Below are positions 42,401 to 48,090 of a stretch of DNA of 49,840 nt, in pieces (positions within the stretch are counted from its first letter, which is position 1; every line of letters begins with the position of its first letter). This DNA comes from CAWDPQ01 sp049642465 (GTDB lineage: Bacteria; Acidobacteriota; Vicinamibacteria; Vicinamibacterales; 2-12-FULL-66-21), in the NCBI GenBank assembly GCA_049642465.1, contig JBAROV010000177.1, positions 1 through 49,840 on the forward strand. The letters are read 5' to 3'. The notes under the pieces are model-generated. The model saw nothing but the letters and a program-made list of their open reading frames with translations, was not told the DNA's origin and searched no databases. Position numbers and translations under genes: made by a program.

Positions 42401-42888
42401 TCACGCCGTTCTTCAGTGGGTTCTACACCACGAGCCCGTGGAACACCGGCAAACCCCTGGACGGCCTCGGCAACTTCTTCTGCTGCGCCTGGCGTCCCGA
42501 CCAGATCTCTGATCCAAATACCGGTGGCACACGCAGCGCATTCTTCAATCAGGCGGCCTACGCGCTTCCTGCGCCCGGAACACTGGGGAATGCCAAGAAA
42601 GGCAGCTTGAAAGGCCCGGGAACGTGGGTCGTGAACTTCGCGTTCTACAAGGACATTTTCGCGCAGCGGGATTTCCGGCTGCAGTTCTCGGCGCTGCTCG
42701 ACAATGCGTTCAACCACCCGCAATTCTTCCCGTCGTACGGGAGTGGTTTCGTGGATCTCACGTCGTTTTTGATAGACGAAGATCCAGCCAATGGCACGAC
42801 CGGCGTCCTGGGCGCCGGGACCATAGCCAATGCGGAAGGATTCTCGCCAGGACGAGTCATACGATTGGGCATAAGAGCGACGTTCTGA
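39481..42888 (+). CDS. Oar-like TonB-dependent receptor (3)
   Basis: A 1135-residue outer-membrane protein. ATG 39481 follows GAGAGGA (ribosome site); earlier in-frame starts would run into the divergent promoter. The signal segment is LLYLILIALVSAPPVLAQ (about 22-39). The carboxypeptidase-regulatory-like domain (about 42-125) reads LRGTVLDPQRQIVQGATV. The plug has LPRGSRDIQSFLLLNPNV near 161. The barrel has long surface loops and ends RLGIRATF with the terminal Phe. The two CC residues in NFFCCAWRPDQ near 1000 are unusual for this class. Its neighbours are a sulfatase-like protein (divergent) and an amidohydrolase (convergent); the substrate is unknown. Confidence 0.92.
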   Translation: MPNFVRVAMPGMLPAERARVLLYLILIALVSAPPVLAQSFLGTLRGTVLDPQRQIVQGATVLIIDESTGVSRTIETDGEGRYEAPNLRPGTYRVEVITQSFKKFERTGVVVRAAGTALVDVTLEVGSVNETVTVGADALNNITLESQAITRGLDEQQLHDLPRGSRDIQSFLLLNPNVVGGADDMQFLGGKTYGVSYIQDGQASTNAIFGTVGNSAPGLDAISEISVLSNSYSAEYGGLAGVVVTTKRGSNSYRGTAFYDFNSNDLNALTYNQTLSGVKRGDPLSDTHEYRWGGSTGGPLAAGKMFFYANYEGSNNKQIFGGGRATVPTAAMRNGDFRGTAIVPRDPLTSQPFPDQVIPSNRIDPAARAILDFFYPLPNQGTIANGYGIFQQFVPKTRERHRGDIRFDYEASPNDTFFARGSYQSRNPNSITFEAGSAFTNLPTLNTELNTASVIGGWTKIFSPTIVNEFRAGYNYDNSRRESTFVAADVTRQLGIENAPSLSADRRGFPSFQFTAGTNRPTNIADAARNVDRTLRQNAFSLSDNVTWVNGAHTLKGGGLWTHNTARDGFGFGVNFRGQYRFRGNFTGNAFTDLLLGMPADVRDQVTNRGPLDGHSNDIALFVQDDWRVNKRLTAFLGLRYEVVGAWHEKDLTLANFRPIDGGYHVVANDTVAALLPPGLVRLGRTRTADEVGLPETLIKTDTNNFSPRLGFAWRLDESNKTVLRGGFGLFHPTVAVQGIRDLLATNEFRFVNTTVGGRLRNGFTGGTASPDLAAFGNQGIDPELESPDIYQYNLTLERELPAGIGLRASYIGSTMRKLLVDRDYNTLPASTVPFDPEDPADYARLPFPLYGYYMDIVSNAGSGQFHAAQFELLRRWRGGFAVNAAYTLAHSDSNAPDTGNSTIGPVQFDPYDIEKDRGPDPNVVKHRVVANATWDIPVGRGRPHGASMPQWANALFGGWTVSSIFQARSGQNLTPFFSGFYTTSPWNTGKPLDGLGNFFCCAWRPDQISDPNTGGTRSAFFNQAAYALPAPGTLGNAKKGSLKGPGTWVVNFAFYKDIFAQRDFRLQFSALLDNAFNHPQFFPSYGSGFVDLTSFLIDEDPANGTTGVLGAGTIANAEGFSPGRVIRLGIRATF

Positions 42889-42896
42889 ATGGTGGC

Positions 42897-43010
42897 AACT
42901 CCTAACTCCTAACGCCCAACTCCCAAACGGAGTCTCGATGCAATTGGGATGAAGAATCTCGTGTTGCGAACAGTCGCCGTGGGGGTTGGGATTTGGAAGT
43001 TGGGAGTTGG
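42897..43010. repeat. AACTCCT heptamer inverted repeat in a convergent gap
   Basis: The left arm is AACTCCT, AACTCCT, AACGCCC, AACTCCC (42897-42924). The right arm is GTTGGGA, TTTGGAA, GTTGGGA, GTTGG (42985-43010), the reverse complement of the same word. About 60 bp of unique sequence separates the arms. The element fills most of the gap between the TonB receptor 3 stop (42888) and the amidohydrolase stop (43016), where it could serve as a two-way terminator. Confidence 0.8.
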
Positions 43011-43015
43011 ACCTC

Positions 43016-44395
43016 TCAGTATTTCCTGTACTTCGGCACGTCAATCCAGCGTCCGCTGACCATCACGCGCTCGACGGTCCTGACCGCCGAGATGTTCTTC
43101 GTCGCGTCGTCGCGCAGGACCGCCAGGTCCGCCAGCATTCCGGGAGCGAGCGTTCCGAACTGGTCGCCGCGATAGAGGAATCTGGCCGCCGTGCCGGTGG
43201 CGGCGGTGATCGCTTCGAGCGGCGATAGTCCACTTTCCACGAGCAGTTCCAGTTCGCGCCAGGGCGCTTCTCCGCGAGAGGCGAAGGGAACCGTGGAGTG
43301 CCCGCCCATGACGATCCGCCCGCCCTCCATGGCCACTCGCCGGGTCAATTGCTTCATTTTCGCGAAACCCTGGACCATCACATTCGTGAAATCCGGCTTC
43401 GACGTTTTCGAGCGGTTCGTTCCCCCGCGCGTCTCGGCGCTTTGAGGACGCCGCTCGAACACCGCCAGCGTGGGATCGATCCACGGTCGGCGAACTGCCA
43501 GCACGGAGTAGAGGGCTTGCGCTTCGGGGCTATTGAGGTCGAGCTTGGCAAACATCGCGTAACGCCCATCGCGTCGTGCATCGTTGTCACGCAAGATTGA
43601 CTGACGGTAGGCTTCAGCCTCGATCCTCGGCATGAGGCTCATGCCCAGAGACGTAATGTGCTCGATGCCCTCCAGGCCGGCGATGAATAGATCCCCAGCA
43701 TCCAGTATCTCGAGATGCGCGGTGCAGGGAACGTGGCGTGCGCGGCAGACGTCGATGACCGCTCGGACGCTCGCGAACGGGAGCCGGAAATAGATCTTCA
43801 GTGCCGACGCCCCCTGTCGAATGTTCCGCTCCGCGAGCATTCGGGCCTCGGTCGCATCCCGCGCGACGACGGCATCGGCCGGATAGGCGGGATTTTCGCC
43901 GTCGATGTGCGGTCCCGCCGTAAAGATCCGCGGCCCGGGCAGGCCGTCTGCCGCGATCATTCGCCGAAGCTCGACGAACTTCTCCTCCCACTGTCCAGGA
44001 TCGCGGAACGCCGTCACGCCATGACTGAGCTGACGCAGCGCCAGTCCGGCGTCGTTTTCAATGTGAAAGTGAAGATCGATGAGGCCCGGAATCACGGTCC
44101 TGCCGCTCAAATCGATGGTCTCGGCACCGCCAGGTGCTGGCACTTCGCCGGCCGGACCCATCTTCTCAATCCGGTCACCACTGATCACGATGCGCGCCCG
44201 CTCGATCGGCGGTGCGCCTGTGCCATCGATCACGCGTACGTTGTCGATCACGGTAGCTCTCGGCTGCGCCGCGAGCGAGATCAGGAGAAGAGCAGAGACA
44301 AGGAGACTCGCTCCACAGGAGATCAGAAGATCAAGAGACGATTTACAGGAGATAAGGAGATCAGGAGTATTTAGAGATTTTCTTGGAATAGACAT
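43016..44395 (-). CDS. Exported amidohydrolase (imidazolonepropionase-like), repeat-encoded N-terminus
   Basis: A 459-residue amidohydrolase. The HxH motif is H109-F-H111 (GLIDLHFH), the lysine is in GASALKIYF near 197, and histidines are in CTAHLEI and GIEHITS. The last metal ligand, normally GTD near the end, reads GGHSTVPF, so the aspartate is absent and activity is uncertain. Residues 1-45 (MSIPRKSLNTPDLLISC, a second DLLISC, then LLVSALLLISLAAQ) are the signal region. The first 30 or so codons are copy 1 of the tandem array at 44299-45075. Start: ATG 44395 after GGGGGG. It is convergent with TonB receptor 3. Confidence 0.85.
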   Translation of the reverse strand: MSIPRKSLNTPDLLISCKSSLDLLISCGASLLVSALLLISLAAQPRATVIDNVRVIDGTGAPPIERARIVISGDRIEKMGPAGEVPAPGGAETIDLSGRTVIPGLIDLHFHIENDAGLALRQLSHGVTAFRDPGQWEEKFVELRRMIAADGLPGPRIFTAGPHIDGENPAYPADAVVARDATEARMLAERNIRQGASALKIYFRLPFASVRAVIDVCRARHVPCTAHLEILDAGDLFIAGLEGIEHITSLGMSLMPRIEAEAYRQSILRDNDARRDGRYAMFAKLDLNSPEAQALYSVLAVRRPWIDPTLAVFERRPQSAETRGGTNRSKTSKPDFTNVMVQGFAKMKQLTRRVAMEGGRIVMGGHSTVPFASRGEAPWRELELLVESGLSPLEAITAATGTAARFLYRGDQFGTLAPGMLADLAVLRDDATKNISAVRTVERVMVSGRWIDVPKYRKY

Positions 44396-45075
44396 CCGTG
44401 TTGCCCCCCGATCGCTTGTGCTTTGACCCAGTAAACAGAATTGCTCCTGATCTCCTTACCTCGTGATCTCATCAGCCCGAAGCAAGAAGAAGTCGCTTCA
44501 CAGGAGATCAGAAGATCAAGAGAACGATGTACACGAGATCAGGAGGTCAGGAGTATTTGAAAGATTTTCTTGAAATAGACATCCGCGTTGCCACCGCCGA
44601 TCGCTTGTACTTTGACCCAGTAAACAGGATTTGCTCCTGATCTCCTTACCTCCTGTTAATTTCCTGACCTCCTGTAAGCCGTCGTGACCTCATCAGCCGA
44701 AGTAAGAAGAGTCGCTTCACAGGAGATCAGAAGATCAAGAGACGAATCTACAGGAGATGAGGAGGTCAGGAGTATTTAGAGATTTTCTTGAAATAGACAT
44801 CCGCCTGTCCCTCTGTTCGCATGTACTTTAGCCAGTAAACAGAATTGCTCCTGATCTCCTGACCTCCTTATCTCCTGTCAATCGTCTTCTTGATCTTCTG
44901 ATCTCCTGTAAGAGCGAGTCTCGATCTTCTTGAAATAGACATCCCCCTGTCCCTCTGGTCGCATGTACTTTAACCAGTAAACAAAATTGCTCCTGATCTC
45001 CTTATCTCCTGTTAATTTCCTCCTGACCTCCTGATCTCCTGTAAGCCGTCGTGATCTCATCAGCCGAAGTCAGGG
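44299..45075. repeat. Tandem array of a duplicated intergenic/start region, four units
   Basis: Four units follow each other, with anchors ATAGACATCC at 44388, 44575, 44793 and 44935, GTAAACA at 44431, 44620, 44835 and 44977, and CACAGGAGATCAGAAG in the first three. Unit lengths are about 187, 218 and 142 bp plus a partial unit. Units contain octamers such as CTCCTGAT/CTCCTTAT and their reverse complements. Each unit holds, on the minus strand, a copy of the amidohydrolase start (ATG-TCT-ATT). Only the 44395 copy leads into the gene; the others stop after 11-27 codons. The right end of units 1, 2 and 4 (GTGATCTCATCAGCCGAAG) includes the last codons of the GNAT gene. The array is therefore a duplication of the whole gap with both gene ends. 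It also covers the 664-bp gap 44396-45059, in which no other gene was seen. Confidence 0.85.
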
Positions 45076-45908
45076 CCAAAAATCGTGAACTCTCGAAGCG
45101 CGCCGCCCTGAGCCGTCGCAGTCGCGCCGCGCGACATGCGGAACAGCGGACGTTCAGGACGAAACCCGATTGACCGAAGCCAGTCACCAAAGGATTGGTG
45201 TGCGTCGTATGCATCGACGACAACCGGACGGCCCGGCACGTCGGCAATCGCGCTGCACACCAGCGCGCGCGCCTGATCTTCCTCTCGCGCGATGACCGGA
45301 CCAACTTGATCGAACAGACGCCCCCGCCGTCCGAAGCAGTAACCGGCCAACGCGTTGCCGCGTCGAGCGATTCGAGCGTAGGGCGCATCGCTCAGGCTCC
45401 ATTCGAAGACCGCCTGGCGATCTGCGCCGAAGGTAGCCACGTCGTCTGCGCCGACTCCAGGCAGGTCGTCCTTCGTGGCACGATCGACCGTCCCAACTGG
45501 CGTGGGAAAGCGATCCGGCGAGTTTGCCACCAATCGTGTGAGCGTCGTCTCTTCCACGAACCCGTAGCGTTCGTACAACGGCCGGCCAAGCGGCGTGGCA
45601 TCCAGCCGGATCGGGTGATGAGACGGCACCGCCTGCATGGCGGCCTCGAGTAACTGGCCGCCGAGCCCCCGTCCGCGGTACGTCGGGTCGACGAGCATCA
45701 TCGCGATCCATCCGAAGGTGCCGTAGTTGATGCCGATCGCCGTACCAACGATGCGTCCGTCGGCGATGACGGCGAAGCTGCCGTGTGGCGCGAGGCGCAG
45801 CAGCATGCGCCAATCCTCTGGGCGCTGGTTCCAGCCGGCGGTCGAGCTCAGTGTGAACGCAGAGTCGACGTCGGCAGAGGTCAACTCGCGAATGACGGTC
45901 CCCGTCAT
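45060..45908 (-). CDS. GNAT family acetyltransferase, two-domain
   Basis: A 282-residue protein. The first half (1-140) is a GNAT N-acetyltransferase fold with the acetyl-CoA loop VDPTYRGRGLGGQLLEAAM (73-91). The second half resembles the added domain often found in such proteins (RRGNALAGYCFGRRGRLF, then DWLRSIGFRPERPLFRMSRG near 250). It probably acetylates a small molecule or antibiotic-like amine in the cytosol; the substrate is unknown. The start is ATG 45908, which overlaps the TAA of the Fe-alcohol dehydrogenase gene (TAATG); ATG 45914 is an alternative. The last codons lie at the edge of the tandem array. Confidence 0.86.
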   Translation of the reverse strand: MTGTVIRELTSADVDSAFTLSSTAGWNQRPEDWRMLLRLAPHGSFAVIADGRIVGTAIGINYGTFGWIAMMLVDPTYRGRGLGGQLLEAAMQAVPSHHPIRLDATPLGRPLYERYGFVEETTLTRLVANSPDRFPTPVGTVDRATKDDLPGVGADDVATFGADRQAVFEWSLSDAPYARIARRGNALAGYCFGRRGRLFDQVGPVIAREEDQARALVCSAIADVPGRPVVVDAYDAHQSFGDWLRSIGFRPERPLFRMSRGATATAQGGALREFTIFGPDFG

Positions 45909-47188
45909 TACCATGCAACCATCGCGTCTTCGAAGAGTGCCGCAAGCTGGTCGGGTCCGGCAGACCGTGGCGAGAGGTGCGTGACCCGGTGCTGGGGGAG
46001 TGTCCCTTGAACAAGGGCAGGAATATCGGACGAGGAGTATCCAACAGCTTGCAGCCCATTGGGGACATTCAGCCGCTGCATGAACCACGTGATGCGATCT
46101 GCGAGAATTCTCCCGGCGTCCTCGTCGCGCGCGCGGGAGACGTCGGCTCCGAGCGCTTCCGCAGCCTGCAGATGTCGCGCAGGATTTGCCTGTGCCGTAA
46201 ATCGAAAAACCGCGGGAGCGTTCAGAATGACCGATACGCCGTGAGGTACGAGCGCGTGATCCGCGACGTAACCGGGGGCGCGGTAATTCCGCACGTGGCC
46301 CGACACGGGATACGACATGCCGTGTGGCAGGTGAACGCCTGCGTTTCCGAATCCCACGCCTGCGTACGACGCCGCCAGAAGCATCTGCGCCCTCGCTTCA
46401 TCGTCCGAAGGGTCGTCGAACGCCCGAGCGAGATATTGGCTGACCATCCGGAGCGCCTGCAGCGCCCACACATCGCTGATCGGATTCGACCCTTGGTAGG
46501 CGGGCCGAAGTGCGGGCCGTTCGGGGCGAGGCCGGGCGGTAAACGGCATCGCGGTATACGACTCTACCGCGTGACTCAAAATGTCGAGTCCGGTCGATGC
46601 AGCGACCTCGCGCGGCAGCGTCCTGGTGTTGTCGGGGTCGAGATAACCGAGCGTCGGTTTCAGTCGGCGATTGGCGATCCCGGTCTTCGCGTGCATCCGC
46701 GTCAGATCGAAAATCGCGACTCCCGTCGTCTCACTGCCTGTCCCGGCGGTCGTTGGGATGGCCATCAATGGCTTCAAGGGTCCGGGCACCGGGAGGCCCT
46801 TGCCGATCGGAGGATTCACGTAATCGAGAAAATCATCCGGAGGATACGAGGTGTAGAGGTTCACCGCCTTTGCGGTGTCGATCGTCGATCCACCACCGAC
46901 GGCGACGATTGCGTCGAACGGCCGCTCATCTGCAAAGTGGATCGCGTCGCGAAACGATTCGTCGGTCGGCTCGATGCGGACGCGATCGTAGAGCGCAAAA
47001 GGAATCGCATTCTGCTCGAGAGAGTTGGTCACGCTTCGAACTGGCGGCAGTTTGCTCAAGACGGGGTCGGTTACGACCAGAGCGAACCGGACCGCCATCT
47101 CTCTCAGATCCATTCCCACTTCGTGCGTCACGCCGACGCCGAAGCGGACCGACGAGACCGCCATCTCAAAGGCGGTGTCGCGAGTCAT
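45908..47188 (-). CDS. Iron-containing alcohol dehydrogenase, hydroxyacid-oxoacid transhydrogenase-like
   Basis: A 426-residue group III alcohol dehydrogenase. The NAD(P) loop GGGSTIDTAKAVN lies at 98-110. The metal ligands are all present: D202 and H206 (GLDILSHAVES), H289 (HLPHGMSYP) and H316 (LVPHGVSV). The length and the SNPISDVWALQALRMVSQYL block with GFGNAGVHLPHGMSYPVSGH are typical of the ADHFE1/hydroxyacid-oxoacid transhydrogenase branch, which oxidises 4-hydroxybutyrate with 2-oxoglutarate. Other short hydroxy-acids are possible. It overlaps the PIG-L gene by 4 bp (ATGA) and the GNAT gene by 1 bp, so the three form one operon. Confidence 0.88.
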   Translation of the reverse strand: MTRDTAFEMAVSSVRFGVGVTHEVGMDLREMAVRFALVVTDPVLSKLPPVRSVTNSLEQNAIPFALYDRVRIEPTDESFRDAIHFADERPFDAIVAVGGGSTIDTAKAVNLYTSYPPDDFLDYVNPPIGKGLPVPGPLKPLMAIPTTAGTGSETTGVAIFDLTRMHAKTGIANRRLKPTLGYLDPDNTRTLPREVAASTGLDILSHAVESYTAMPFTARPRPERPALRPAYQGSNPISDVWALQALRMVSQYLARAFDDPSDDEARAQMLLAASYAGVGFGNAGVHLPHGMSYPVSGHVRNYRAPGYVADHALVPHGVSVILNAPAVFRFTAQANPARHLQAAEALGADVSRARDEDAGRILADRITWFMQRLNVPNGLQAVGYSSSDIPALVQGTLPQHRVTHLSPRSAGPDQLAALFEDAMVAW

Positions 47189-48090
47189 TTCGAGGGAAAG
47201 AACGGAAACAGGCGCCGGATTTCTTCCGCATTCGGCCGGCGGCCGTACTCGGAGATTTCGAACGCTTCGGCGTACTTCACGGCATCACCCTGCTGCTGGC
47301 CGTACAGCTCGCGGAGTTTTGCCCGGAACCGGTTGGCCGCACTGCCAAATCGGTTGGTGAAACTCTGGCGGACCTGCTCCTTGCGCTTGGTTTTTCCGGT
47401 TTCGTCGCTCGGAACCAGCTCGGGGCCACCGTTTGCTCCACCTTCATAGAACTGCGACGGCAGCGCCTCGACCGCGGCAAGCTTCTTGTCGATCACATCG
47501 TCGATCGAGACGACAATGTCCGCCTGCATGGGGTTGGGGCGTGTGAAGTTGTCCTGATAAGAGAGGAAGATCGGGTTACGGTCAAGGTGCGGCGTGTCCG
47601 GACAGAAGAATGGCACGGTGACCATGTACGACGCGTCCTGGACGAGCTGACCGACGGCCCGGTGATCCGGATGATAATCATTCGGCCGGTGGCCGAGTAC
47701 GATGTCAGCCTTCCAGTCGCGAATCAGTCTGGTGATAGTGCGTCGGTTTTCGAGCGTCGGCTCCAGCTCGCCGTCATGAATGTCGAGCACCTGCGTCGTG
47801 ATGCCGAGGATCTTCGCGACCGCCTCGACCTCCTCGGTGCGGCGTCTGGCCAGCGGGCCGCCTGCCTCGCGCCAATGACCGATGTCGCCATTCGTGACCG
47901 CGACGAACTTGACGTGATGGCCGAGCGCTGCCCATTTGGCTGCGGTGCCTGCCAGCCGTAACTCGTTGTCGTCCGGATGGGCGCCGAATGCGATGATCCG
48001 CAGTTTGCCATCCTGGGCGAGTGCGGCTGGAGCGTTGCACATGAATCCAAGGAACAACATGCTTGCCACTAGCGGTCGAACTCTATTCAT
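47185..48090 (-). CDS. Exported PIG-L family deacetylase
   Basis: A 301-residue protein with a Sec signal (ASMLFLGFMCNAPAALAQ, residues 9-26). The zinc motif is H38-P-D40-D41-N-E, and the distal motif is HRPNDYHPDHRA near 134-145. RTEEVEAVAKILGI and FEISEYGRR are typical family segments. It belongs to a different branch from the 9814 protein: it has a longer C-terminal region, lacks a Tat motif, and carries a charged DETGKTKRKEQVRQ insert near 228. It probably deacetylates an amino-sugar compound in the periplasm. Its ATG (48090-48088) overlaps the ATG of the divergent GH123-like gene on the other strand. It is the first gene of the Fe-ADH/GNAT operon. Confidence 0.9.
   Translation of the reverse strand: MNRVRPLVASMLFLGFMCNAPAALAQDGKLRIIAFGAHPDDNELRLAGTAAKWAALGHHVKFVAVTNGDIGHWREAGGPLARRRTEEVEAVAKILGITTQVLDIHDGELEPTLENRRTITRLIRDWKADIVLGHRPNDYHPDHRAVGQLVQDASYMVTVPFFCPDTPHLDRNPIFLSYQDNFTRPNPMQADIVVSIDDVIDKKLAAVEALPSQFYEGGANGGPELVPSDETGKTKRKEQVRQSFTNRFGSAANRFRAKLRELYGQQQGDAVKYAEAFEISEYGRRPNAEEIRRLFPFFPSK

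Noticed and set aside
41101..43044. 647-codon minus-strand open frame
   Set aside because: It is antisense to TonB receptor 3, which has clear domains and a promoter. The antisense protein has no recognisable motif.
44878..45060. Small minus-strand proteins with a repeated VYWLKYMR...DVYFKKI peptide
   Set aside because: The peptide recurs because the DNA units are recent tandem copies. Frames break in some units and overlap the copied amidohydrolase start in another frame, so conservation is not evidence of coding.
44299..45075. CRISPR array
   Set aside because: Units are 140-220 bp and similar along their whole length, with no short direct repeat plus unique spacer pattern and no cas genes.
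46597..47961. 454-codon plus-strand open frame
   Set aside because: It is antisense to the Fe-alcohol dehydrogenase and PIG-L genes, whose metal motifs are complete.
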